From KBS50 sp042666615 (GTDB taxonomy: Bacteria; Actinomycetota; Actinomycetes; Mycobacteriales; Micromonosporaceae), in contig NZ_JBHTDD010000002.1 in NCBI RefSeq assembly GCF_042666615.1, forward strand, positions 124,001 through 188,000: a DNA stretch of 64,000 bases, given 5' to 3'. Below are positions 51,168 through 58,633 of the stretch, piece by piece; the first letter of the stretch is position 1, and each line of letters starts with the position of its first letter. The notes below the pieces were generated by a model. That model was given only the letters and a program-made list of their open reading frames with translations. It had not been told where the DNA came from and ran no database searches. The translations under genes were made by a program, and so were the position numbers.

Positions 51168-52010
51168 CTAAGGTGTCCGCCGGGAGCCAGCCGGGTCAGC
51201 GGTGCTCAGGGCCCGCCGGATGATCTGGGCGATCTCCGGAGCGTGGGTGAAGGGCAGCCGATGGTCGCCGTCCACCCGGTAGGTAGCGACGTGTGGCTGT
51301 TCCCGGACGAGCCGCTCGAAACCGGCCTGCCAGTTCCGGTTGATGCGCTCCGCCTGCCCTCCACCGCTGTCGCCAGCCATCGAGGTTGACATGATCATGC
51401 TGGTGGGTCGGCCGATCCTCCGGAACCGGTCCAGAATTCCGGACCGGACGGCGTCGATCTCGATGTTGATGTTCAGGATCTCCCGGCCGGTGAGCAGCAC
51501 CTGACGATCGGTGCCCTGGACGGTTCTCTGTCGCATCGCCAGTTCCTCCCACACCCGAAGGTACGTCGGCTGGTCGGCCTCGGTGATGAACGGTTCGGGT
51601 ATCGGGTTGGCGCCGTCGATCAGTACAAGCTCCGTGGCAAGGTCCGGATGCTCGGAGGCATAGTGGACGGCCAGGTCCGCGCCCAGCGAGTAACCCACCA
51701 GCACGGGCGGCGCGAACAGATCGAGCCTGTCCAACCGCGCCATCACCGCCCTGAGATCGCCGAGAAACGCGTCGAAGGAGTACCGGTCGGCGGCCGAGGC
51801 GACGCCGTGACCCCGCAGGTCGAAGGTCACCACGTCGTGGTCCTGCCGCAACAGCTCGGTCAGCTCGCGCAGGTCGGCCTGCGTCGAGTTCAAACCGGGG
51901 CACAGCACCATCGGTCGCCCCCGACCGGCACGGGACACCGGGATGGTGACGCCGTCGTGGTGGATGGTGAGATACCGTACCGGCCCGTCAGCCCTGGTTC
52001 CTGTGGTCAT
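51168..52010 (-). CDS. Alpha/beta-fold hydrolase
   Basis: A 280-residue protein from ATG 52010; an ATG at 52028 would add six residues but touches the operator. The fold is visible in VLCPGLNS (oxyanion region), the VTFDLRGHG turn, the nucleophile in VGYSLGAD and the catalytic histidine in VDGDHRLPFTHAPE. The substrate is unknown. It is the first gene of a hydrolase-merR operon. Confidence 0.82.
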   Translation of the reverse strand: MTTGTRADGPVRYLTIHHDGVTIPVSRAGRGRPMVLCPGLNSTQADLRELTELLRQDHDVVTFDLRGHGVASAADRYSFDAFLGDLRAVMARLDRLDLFAPPVLVGYSLGADLAVHYASEHPDLATELVLIDGANPIPEPFITEADQPTYLRVWEELAMRQRTVQGTDRQVLLTGREILNINIEIDAVRSGILDRFRRIGRPTSMIMSTSMAGDSGGGQAERINRNWQAGFERLVREQPHVATYRVDGDHRLPFTHAPEIAQIIRRALSTADPAGSRRTP

Positions 52011-52027
52011 GCGGCCATGCTCGAACA

Positions 52028-52048
52028 TTGACCCTGCGTCAGGGTCAA
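52028..52048. promoter_or_regulatory. Operator palindrome of the hydrolase-merR operon
   Basis: TTGACCCTG and CAGGGTCAA (nine bases each) are perfect inverted arms around a 3-base centre. This is the shape of MerR-family operators, and on the - strand TTGACC is also a good -35 element. It lies right before the hydrolase gene. Confidence 0.65.
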
Positions 52049-52088
52049 CCGTCGCGCGGCACGAGCACGGCGGACAGGTTCTCCACGG

Positions 52089-52859
52089 TTACCGCCCCCG
52101 CTGTCGCACGTACCGGAGCAGGAGCGCGCCGTCGTCGGTGGTGAGCACGCCGGTCAGGGCCATCCCGCGTGGTACCGGGGGGCCGTCCCCGCGCGGCGGG
52201 CCGGCGGTGATCCGGCCGGCGCCGGGACCGGCGAGCAGCGGGCTGAGCGTCAGGCACAGCTCGTCGACCAGGTCGGCGGCGGTAAGCGCGCCGAAGAGCA
52301 CGGGCCCGCCCTCGCTCAGCACCTGGTGGTGCCCGCGTCGGCGCAGCTCGGCCAGCCCGGCGGCGAGGTCCACCGTGCCGCCACCGTGCCGGATCACGTC
52401 GGCGACCTCGGTCAGCCCGGCTGGTGGCTCGGCGTCCGCGTGGGTGAGCACCACCGGACGTACCGGTGCGTCGGCGAACGCCGGGGCGGCCGGGTCGAGG
52501 CGCAGCGAGTTCGACACCACGACCAGGGTGGGGCACTCCACGAGGCCGTGTGCCCGCCGCCAGGCCCGGCGGGCCGGGTCGAGCCGAACCGCCCGGTAAC
52601 CCTCGGTGCGCAGCGTGCCGGCGCCCACCAGGAGGGCGTCGCAGAGCATCCGCAGGATGCCGAAGACGCGCTTGTCTGCGGGCGAGGAGAGACCTGCCGA
52701 GTGGCCCTCGACCTCGACCGCGCCGTCCAGGCTGCTGACGAAGTTGACCCGCAGGGTCGCAACGATTGGCCGGGCGTAGCTGTCGATCACGCCGGTCTCG
52801 TCCAGCGTCGCGCCGTCCGGATCCGGCCAGAGGCGGCGGATCCCCGAATCACCTGTCAT
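52089..52859 (-). CDS. Pyrimidine reductase family protein (RibD C-terminal-like)
   Basis: A 256-residue protein of the RibD_C reductase family: LRVNFVSSLDGAVEVEGHSAGLSSPADKRVF, DALLVGAGTLRTEGY, LSEGGPVLFGALTAADLVDELCLTLSPLLAG. RibD_C domains use NADPH to reduce the ribosyl group of a riboflavin precursor. The gene is separate from a rib operon, so it may act on other pyrimidines. Its ATG overlaps the stop of a 39-residue microprotein gene. Confidence 0.82.
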   Translation of the reverse strand: MTGDSGIRRLWPDPDGATLDETGVIDSYARPIVATLRVNFVSSLDGAVEVEGHSAGLSSPADKRVFGILRMLCDALLVGAGTLRTEGYRAVRLDPARRAWRRAHGLVECPTLVVVSNSLRLDPAAPAFADAPVRPVVLTHADAEPPAGLTEVADVIRHGGGTVDLAAGLAELRRRGHHQVLSEGGPVLFGALTAADLVDELCLTLSPLLAGPGAGRITAGPPRGDGPPVPRGMALTGVLTTDDGALLLRYVRQRGR

Positions 52860-52975
52860 TCACTGGCCGGACCCGTGACGGGAGGGGTGGGCGCGGGGGT
52901 ACGGTGCTGGCAGTCGCACCAGTTGTGCCCCCGGCAGTCGTCGTGCCGTCTCTCCCGGCACGCGCGGCAGATCAT
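52856..52975 (-). CDS. 39-residue Cys-rich microprotein, leaderless
   Basis: ATG 52975 opens a frame of 39 codons ending at TGA 52858-52856, which overlaps the ATG of the reductase gene (ATGA). The peptide begins MICRACRERRHDDCRGHN and continues WCDCQH, giving cysteines at 3, 6, 14, 20 and 22 with several histidines, a pattern expected for a small zinc-binding protein. A short Pro/Thr tail follows. TAGGCT, a strong actinobacterial -10 box, lies six bases before the ATG, so translation is probably leaderless. I recall similar short Cys-rich proteins in actinobacterial genomes but cannot name a family. Confidence 0.65.
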   Translation of the reverse strand: MICRACRERRHDDCRGHNWCDCQHRTPAPTPPVTGPASE

Positions 52976-53006
52976 GCCGGCAGCCTATGTCAGAGGGTGG
53001 GGGAGC

Positions 53007-53552
53007 ATGCCGCGTCAGATCGTTCAGCTCAAAATCTCCCTGACCGACGTGACACCGTCGGTGTGGCGCCGGGTGCTGGTCCCCGGTGGTTACACGCTGG
53101 ACCGGTTGCATCGCGTGGTGCAGCACGCGTTCGGGTGGCAGGACTGTCACCTGCACTCGTTCGACATCGACGGAGCCACCTACGGGCCGCCGGACCCGAC
53201 CGGCGAGCTGGCGGTGCGGGACGAGCTGGACGTCCGGCTGGACAGCGTGGCTCGCAAGGGCGGGCGGTTCCGCTACACCTACGACTTCGGTGACTGGTGG
53301 GAGCACGACATCGCGGTGGAGGACGTGCTCACGGCCGACGGCGACCGGCGCTACCCGCTCTGTGTCGACGGTGCCGGCGCGTGCCCGCCGGAGGACGTCG
53401 GCGGACCGTACGGCTATCGCCAGTTCCTTGCCGCGCTCGCCGATCCGGCTCATCCGGAGCACGAGATGATGCGCGGCTGGGTGGGCCGGGTCTTCGATCC
53501 GGCGGCCTTCGACGCGCTCCGGGCGACGACCCTGGTACGCCGGCTGTCCTGA
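53007..53552 (+). CDS. Plasmid pRiA4b ORF-3-like protein
   Basis: A 181-residue protein from ATG 53007 with GGGGGAG upstream. It has the family pattern: IVQLKISLTDVTPSVWRRVLVPGGYTLDRLHRVVQHAFGWQDCHLHSF, then FRYTYDFGDWWEHDIAVEDV and CVDGAGACPPEDVGGPYGY. Such IS1096/TnpR-like or pRiA4b ORF-3 proteins are scattered in bacteria, and their role is not settled. It is divergent from the microprotein/reductase pair. Confidence 0.85.
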   Translation: MPRQIVQLKISLTDVTPSVWRRVLVPGGYTLDRLHRVVQHAFGWQDCHLHSFDIDGATYGPPDPTGELAVRDELDVRLDSVARKGGRFRYTYDFGDWWEHDIAVEDVLTADGDRRYPLCVDGAGACPPEDVGGPYGYRQFLAALADPAHPEHEMMRGWVGRVFDPAAFDALRATTLVRRLS

Positions 53553-53613
53553 ACCGACCCGAACTCGGGTACCCAATTGGTGACGATTTGGTATGTCGCC
53601 GGCCGTAACGAAA

Positions 53614-53627
53614 TGGGAACGCTCCCA
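53614..53627. promoter_or_regulatory. LacI-family operator O1 (CebR-type)
   Basis: TGGGAACGCTCCCA differs at one base from TGGGAGCGCTCCCA, the palindrome bound by CebR in Streptomyces. It lies just upstream of the -35 box of the ceb promoter. Confidence 0.8.
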
Positions 53628-53635
53628 AATGGCCG

Positions 53636-53664
53636 TTGACAGCGTCGATCCGGTCCGCCACGCT
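53636..53664 (+). promoter_or_regulatory. ceb operon promoter
   Basis: TTGACA (53636-53641) and CACGCT (53659-53664) are 17 bases apart, a good housekeeping-type promoter placed between two operators. The cebE start is about 115 bases downstream. Confidence 0.65.
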
Positions 53665-53666
53665 CA

Positions 53667-53680
53667 TGGGAGCGCTCCCG
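53667..53680. promoter_or_regulatory. LacI-family operator O2 (CebR-type)
   Basis: TGGGAGCGCTCCCG is one base from the perfect CebR palindrome and lies at the expected transcription start. The centre-to-centre distance to O1 is 53 bases, about five helical turns, which would suit looping by a LacI-type tetramer or cooperative dimers. Confidence 0.8.
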
Positions 53681-53779
53681 GCTGTGGTCTCGATCACTTT
53701 GGCCAGGAACGAGCGTGCCTCACCCCAGCAATCCACACCACCTCAGCGCAACCGAACCACGACCTGAGAGGGGTCAAGG

Positions 53780-55087
53780 ATGAGCGTTTCCACGCGCCGA
53801 CTGCGTACCGTCGCGGTGGCTGCGTTGGCCGCGGGTCTCGCCCTCGGCAGCACTGCGTGCAGCAAGAACTCCGACGGCGGTTCCGGCGAGTCGGGCGGCC
53901 AGGTCACCCTGGTCCTGCAGACCTTCCAGAACTTCGGCTACGACCAGGCCATCAAGGACTTCGAGGCGGCCAACCCGGGCATCAAGGTCGACCACCAGCG
54001 GATGGGCGAGTTGCGGGACTTCCAGCCCAAGCTCGTGCAGTGGCTGGCGGCCGGCAACGGCGCGGGCGACGTCGTCGGGCTGGAGGAGGGCGTCCTGCTC
54101 CAGTACGTGCAGAACCACGACAAGTTCGTGAACCTGCTCGACAAGGGCGCCGGTGACCTGAAGAGCACCTTCCCCGAGTGGAAGTGGAACAACGCGCTGA
54201 CCTCCGACGGCAGCAAGCTGATCGGTCTCGGCACCGACGTGGGTGGGCTCGCGATGTGCTACCGCTCCGACCTGTTCAAGCAGGCCGGGCTGCCGACCGA
54301 CCGGGAAGAGGTCAGCAAGCTGATCTCCACCTGGGAGGCGTACATCGAGACTGGCAAGAAGTTCAAGGCCAGCGGGGTGAAGGCGGCCTGGTTGGACAGC
54401 GGGACCAGCCTCATGCAGCCGTACGTCATGCAGAACTCGGAGTTGTTCTTCTTCGACAAGGACAACAAGTTCATCGGCGACACCAACCCGATCATCAAGA
54501 AGACCTGGGACATGGGTCTGCAGATGGCGGCCGACGGGCTCACCGCCAAGAGCGTGCGGTGGAGCGACGACTGGAACGCGGCCTTCACCAACAACGCCTT
54601 CGCCACGGTGCCCTGCCCGTCCTGGATGACCGAGGGCGTCATCGCCCAGAAGTCCGGGCCGGCGAACGCCGGTAAGTGGGACATCGCGACGATCCCCGGC
54701 GGCGGCGGCAACTGGGGCGGCTCCTACCTGGCCATCCCGGCGCAGAGCAAGCACCAGGATGAGGCGTACAAGCTGGCCACGTACCTGACCAGCAAGGAGG
54801 GCCACCTCGCGGCGTTCAAGGAGGCCGGCGCCATGCCGTCGGACCTGGCCGGCCTGGCCGACCCGGCGTTCGCCGAGAAGAAGAGCGAGTACTTCAGCAA
54901 CGCGCCGGTCGGGAAGATCTTCGCCGACAGCGTGAAGAACCTGAAGCCGACCTACCTCGGGGCCAAGCACCAGCAGATCTGGGAGACGATCTTCGAGCCG
55001 CAGATGCAGGCGGCCGAGCGTGGGCAGGCGACCTCGGACGCGGCCTGGAAGAAGGCGGTCGACGAGGCGAAGAAGGCAGCGGGCTGA
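53780..55087 (+). CDS. cebE: Cello-oligosaccharide ABC transporter, solute-binding lipoprotein
   Basis: A 435-residue family 1 extracellular solute-binding protein. The lipoprotein signal ends GSTAC (C27). VTLVLQTFQNFGYDQAIKDFEAANPGIKVDHQRMGELRDF and VVGLEEGVLLQY, with FVNLLDKGAGDL further on, match CebE-like proteins that capture cellobiose and cellotriose. Choice of sugar is inferred from the CebR-type operators and the GH1 glucosidase in the operon. No ATPase gene is present; as in Streptomyces, MsiK encoded elsewhere is the probable partner. Confidence 0.87.
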   Translation: MSVSTRRLRTVAVAALAAGLALGSTACSKNSDGGSGESGGQVTLVLQTFQNFGYDQAIKDFEAANPGIKVDHQRMGELRDFQPKLVQWLAAGNGAGDVVGLEEGVLLQYVQNHDKFVNLLDKGAGDLKSTFPEWKWNNALTSDGSKLIGLGTDVGGLAMCYRSDLFKQAGLPTDREEVSKLISTWEAYIETGKKFKASGVKAAWLDSGTSLMQPYVMQNSELFFFDKDNKFIGDTNPIIKKTWDMGLQMAADGLTAKSVRWSDDWNAAFTNNAFATVPCPSWMTEGVIAQKSGPANAGKWDIATIPGGGGNWGGSYLAIPAQSKHQDEAYKLATYLTSKEGHLAAFKEAGAMPSDLAGLADPAFAEKKSEYFSNAPVGKIFADSVKNLKPTYLGAKHQQIWETIFEPQMQAAERGQATSDAAWKKAVDEAKKAAG

Positions 55088-55117
55088 TCCGGCGTTCGGC
55101 CCGGGCGGGCTCTGCCC

Positions 55118-55158
55118 GACCGGACGGCGTCGCCCGTGGGTGGGGGCGCCGTCCGGTC
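55118..55158 (+). terminator. Intra-operon stem-loop between cebE and cebF
   Basis: GACCGGACGGCG (55118-55129) pairs perfectly with 55147-55158 around a 17-base loop, 31 bases after the cebE stop. Such a hairpin after a binding-protein gene usually stabilises its mRNA or acts as a partial terminator, giving more binding protein than permease. Confidence 0.7.
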
Positions 55159-55222
55159 ACGGGGGCGGGCGGCGCCCGGGCCATCGCCCGCACCACGCCC
55201 CTGACCTGCGGAAGGACCCGCC

Positions 55223-56206
55223 ATGACCACTGTCGCCGGCCCCTCGGCACCGCCGCGGCCGCCAACCCCCCGGAGCAGCCCGGCGCATCGCGAGCGCGCG
55301 TACCGGCTGGGCCGCTGGGACATGAGGTACTCGCCCTACCTCTACATCACTCCGTTCTTCGTGCTCTTCGCCGCGTTCGGGTTCTTCCCGATTCTCTACA
55401 CGGTCTACGTCTCGCTCTTCGACTACGACCTGCTCAGTGACAGCAAGACGTTCATCGGTCTGGAGAACTACCGAGTCATCCTGGGCGACGCCCAGTTCTG
55501 GAACGCGGCCTACAACACCGTCGGCATGTTCGTGATCAGCACGGTGCCGCAGCTCATCGTCGCCCTGATGATCGCCAATCTGCTCAACCGCCGGATGCGG
55601 GCCCGCACCGCGCTGCGGATGGGCGTGGTTATCCCCAACGTCGCCTCGGTCGCGGCCGTCGGCATCATCTTCGGTCTGATCTTCGCCGACCGGTACGGCC
55701 TCGCCAACTGGCTGCTCGGCGCCGTCGGGCTGGATCCGATCGCCTGGCGGGACAACCGGTTCGCCGCCTGGATCGCGATCGCCACGATGGTCGACTGGCG
55801 GTGGACCGGCTACAACGCACTGATCTATCTCGGGGCGATGCAGGCCATCCCGAAGCACCTGTACGAGTCGGCCTCGCTGGATGGCGCCTCGCCATGGCGG
55901 CAGTTCTGGACGATCACCGTGCCGTTGATCCGGCCCACCATCCTCTTCACGATCATCATCTCCACCATCGGCGGGCTGCAACTGTTCACCGAACCGCTGA
56001 TGTTCGGGTACGGGATGCCTCGCGGTGGCGTCGACAACCAGTTCCAGACGCTGGCCATGTACATCTACGAGGTCACCTTCACCGGCAACTTCGACTATGG
56101 GACGGGCGCCGCGATGTCCTGGCTGCTGTTCCTCCTGATCATCGTGTTCGCGCTTGTGAACTTCGCGGCGGTGCGCCGCTCGGTCCGCGGGGAGGGGCCG
56201 TCATGA
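55223..56206 (+). CDS. cebF: Cello-oligosaccharide ABC transporter permease
   Basis: A 327-residue permease of the MalF type with six membrane segments, starting with YITPFFVLFAAFGFFPILYTVYVSLFDYD. The EAA motif is YESASLDGASPWRQFWTITVPLIRPTI, which couples to the ATPase. GGAAGGA precedes ATG 55223. Its stop overlaps the start of a repeat-encoded mini-ORF (ATGA). Confidence 0.9.
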   Translation: MTTVAGPSAPPRPPTPRSSPAHRERAYRLGRWDMRYSPYLYITPFFVLFAAFGFFPILYTVYVSLFDYDLLSDSKTFIGLENYRVILGDAQFWNAAYNTVGMFVISTVPQLIVALMIANLLNRRMRARTALRMGVVIPNVASVAAVGIIFGLIFADRYGLANWLLGAVGLDPIAWRDNRFAAWIAIATMVDWRWTGYNALIYLGAMQAIPKHLYESASLDGASPWRQFWTITVPLIRPTILFTIIISTIGGLQLFTEPLMFGYGMPRGGVDNQFQTLAMYIYEVTFTGNFDYGTGAAMSWLLFLLIIVFALVNFAAVRRSVRGEGPS

Positions 56207-56241
56207 GCGAGCGGAGCGAGCGAAGCGAGGAAGCGTCATGA
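56203..56241 (+). CDS. Repeat-encoded 12-residue mini-ORF between cebF and cebG
   Basis: ATG 56203 overlaps the cebF stop; the frame reads MSERSERSEEAS and stops at TGA 56239-56241, overlapping cebG ATG 56238. The DNA (GAGCGAGCGGAGCGAGCGAA) is a low-complexity repeat of near-GAGCGAGC units. There are overlaps at both ends, as in the permease operon at 27432, but with an unrelated sequence. Translation is not proven. Confidence 0.4.
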   Translation: MSERSERSEEAS

Positions 56242-57146
56242 GTACTGTCGTCACGCCGTCGCCGGTGAGCGTCGCGGCTCCCGGCCCGGTCGGATCGCGG
56301 CGCCGCCGCGCTCGGCCCGGCGGCCGGTTGTGGGACGCCAGCCCGCTGACCTACCTCGCGTTGATCCTCGGTGGCGTGCTGTCGATCTTCCCGATCATCT
56401 GGGCGTTCATCGTCGCGTCCCGGGACAACAGCGCGATCTACGAGATGCCGCCGCTGCCCGGCGGGTTGTTCGGCGACAACGTGCAACGGGTGCTGGCGAA
56501 CGAGGACGCGGCTTTCCTGTACGGGTTGATCAACTCGGTGGTGGTGTCCAGCGTGGTCACCGTCTCCGTGGTGTTCTTCTCCAGCCTGGCCGGGTTCGCC
56601 TTCGCCAAGCTGCGCTTCCGGGGGCAGAACGCGCTGCTGCTGGTGATCATCCTCACCATGATGGTGCCCACCCAGCTCGGGATCATCCCGCTCTACCTGC
56701 TGATGGTGGAGCTCGGCTGGCGGGGCACGCTGCAGGCGGTGATCGTGCCGTTCCTGGTGCAGGGTTTCGGCGTGTTCATGATGCGGCAGTACGCGGCCGG
56801 GGCGGTCAGCGGTGAGTTGATCGAGGCGGCTCGGTTGGACGGCTGCTCGACCTGGCGGATTTACTGGAACGTGGTGCTGCCCGCGCTGCGACCGGCCGCG
56901 GCCGTCCTGGGCCTGCTGACCTTCATGCAGACCTGGAACGAGTTCCTCTGGCCGTTCGTCGTCCTTGACCCCAACACCCCGACCGTGCAGTACTCGCTCA
57001 AGGTGCTCGCCTCCGGGTACTACTCCACCGACTACGTTGCCCTGTTCGCCGGCACCACGCTGGCGACGGTGCCGTTGCTCGTCGTGTTCCTGATCTTCGG
57101 CCGCCAGATCATCGGCGGCATCATGGAAGGTGCCGTCAAATCATGA
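56238..57146 (+). CDS. cebG: Cello-oligosaccharide ABC transporter permease
   Basis: A 302-residue permease of the MalG type with six membrane segments (YLALILGGVLSIFPIIWAFIVA, FLYGLINSVVVSSVVTVSVVFFSSLAGFAFA and others). The EAA motif is IEAARLDGCSTWRIYWNVVLPALRPA. It pairs with CebF to form the membrane channel. Its stop overlaps bglC by 4 bases (ATGA). Confidence 0.9.
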   Translation: MSTVVTPSPVSVAAPGPVGSRRRRARPGGRLWDASPLTYLALILGGVLSIFPIIWAFIVASRDNSAIYEMPPLPGGLFGDNVQRVLANEDAAFLYGLINSVVVSSVVTVSVVFFSSLAGFAFAKLRFRGQNALLLVIILTMMVPTQLGIIPLYLLMVELGWRGTLQAVIVPFLVQGFGVFMMRQYAAGAVSGELIEAARLDGCSTWRIYWNVVLPALRPAAAVLGLLTFMQTWNEFLWPFVVLDPNTPTVQYSLKVLASGYYSTDYVALFAGTTLATVPLLVVFLIFGRQIIGGIMEGAVKS

Positions 57147-58561
57147 TCGAATCGCCAGCCACCCAGCTCGATCAGCAGATGATCCGCTTCCCGGGCGGCT
57201 TCCGGTGGGGCGTGGCGACGGCCGCGTACCAGATCGAGGGCGCCGCCACCGAGGACGGCAGGGGACCGTCGATCTGGGACACCTTCTGCCGCACCCCCGG
57301 GCGGGTGATCGAGGGACACACCGGTGACGTCGCGTGCGACCACTACCACCGGTTCCGCGACGACGTGAAACTGATGGCGGACCTCGGGATCACGGCCTAC
57401 CGGTTCTCGGTGTCCTGGCCCCGGGTCCAACCGGCCGGCTCCGGCCCCGCCAACCAGGCCGGTCTGGACTTCTACCGCCGCCTCGTGGACGACCTGCGGG
57501 CCCACGGCATCGAGCCGTGGCTGACGCTGTATCACTGGGACCTGCCGCAGCCGCTGGAGGACGCCGGTGGCTGGCCGGAACGGGACACGGCGGCCCGGTT
57601 CGCCGACTACGCCATGCTGACCCACGACGCGCTCGGCGACCGGGTGAGCCATTGGACGACGCTTAACGAGCCGTGGTGCTCGGCGTTCCTCGGCTACGGC
57701 TCGGGCGTGCATGCGCCCGGCCGGCAGGAGTCGGTGGCCGCCGTCCGGGCCGGGCACCACCTGATGCTCGGCCACGGGCTGGCCACCCGGGCGCTGCGTG
57801 CCTCGGCACCGGAGCACGAGGTCGGTGCGACGGTGAACCTGTACGCGGTCTCCCCGCAGACCGACTCGCCCGGGGACGCCGACGCGGCCCGCCGGATCGA
57901 CGGCCTGGCGAACCGGTTCTTCCTCGACCCGATGTTGCGCGGGTCCTACCCGACGGACGTGGTCGACGACCTGCGCGAGGTGACCGACTTCGCCCACGTC
58001 CGGGACGGCGACCTGGCGGTCATCGCCACCCCGATGACGTTCCTCGGCATCAACTACTACAGCCGGTACGTCGTCGCGGCGCCGGCGCCCGAGGGCAACC
58101 GCGAGCCGTACTGGCGGGTCCCGTCGTCCTGGCCGGGTAGCGAGCAGGTGCCGTTCGTCAGCCGTGGCGTGCCGGTCACCGACATGGATTGGGAGATCGA
58201 CTCGGCGGGGCTGCTGGAGACCCTGGTGCGGGTCAACCGGGAGTACACCGACCTGCCCCTCTACGTCACCGAGAACGGGGCGGCGTTCGCCGACCGGGTG
58301 GTGGACGGGGAGGTGCACGATCCGGAGCGACTTGCCTACATCGACGAGCACCTGCGCGCCTGCCACGAGGCGATCGAGGCCGGGGTGCCGCTGCGGGGCT
58401 ACTTCGCCTGGTCACTGCTGGACAACTTCGAGTGGGCCTGGGGCTACACGAAGCGGTTCGGCCTGGTCCACGTGGACTACGACAGCCAGGTGCGGATCCC
58501 GAAGTCGAGCGCGAAGTGGTACGCCGAGGTGATCCGTCGTCACGGCCTGGCCGCACAATAG
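57143..58561 (+). CDS. bglC: Beta-glucosidase, GH1 family
   Basis: A 472-residue GH1 enzyme without a signal peptide, so it is cytoplasmic. It starts FPGGFRWGVATAAYQIEGA, has the acid/base E176 in TTLNEPW and the nucleophile E377 in LYVTENG, and ends with YFAWSLLDNFEWAWGYTKRFGLVHVDY. It cuts imported cellobiose or cello-oligosaccharides to glucose. In Streptomyces the same enzyme controls the inducer level by hydrolysing the ligand of CebR. Confidence 0.93.
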   Translation: MIESPATQLDQQMIRFPGGFRWGVATAAYQIEGAATEDGRGPSIWDTFCRTPGRVIEGHTGDVACDHYHRFRDDVKLMADLGITAYRFSVSWPRVQPAGSGPANQAGLDFYRRLVDDLRAHGIEPWLTLYHWDLPQPLEDAGGWPERDTAARFADYAMLTHDALGDRVSHWTTLNEPWCSAFLGYGSGVHAPGRQESVAAVRAGHHLMLGHGLATRALRASAPEHEVGATVNLYAVSPQTDSPGDADAARRIDGLANRFFLDPMLRGSYPTDVVDDLREVTDFAHVRDGDLAVIATPMTFLGINYYSRYVVAAPAPEGNREPYWRVPSSWPGSEQVPFVSRGVPVTDMDWEIDSAGLLETLVRVNREYTDLPLYVTENGAAFADRVVDGEVHDPERLAYIDEHLRACHEAIEAGVPLRGYFAWSLLDNFEWAWGYTKRFGLVHVDYDSQVRIPKSSAKWYAEVIRRHGLAAQ

Positions 58562-58582
58562 GGGAAGGCAGCCATCCGGGGG

Positions 58583-58600
58583 CGGGCCCTCGGGGGCCCG
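58583..58600 (+). terminator. Short hairpin between bglC and cebR
   Basis: CGGGCCC (58583-58589) and GGGCCCG (58594-58600) form a 7-bp stem with a TCGG loop, 21 bases after bglC. It may partly reduce read-through into cebR. No separate CebR operator is seen upstream of cebR. Confidence 0.4.
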
Positions 58601-58633
58601 GCGCCGGTCCACCCGGCGTCGGAGGAGCAGATC

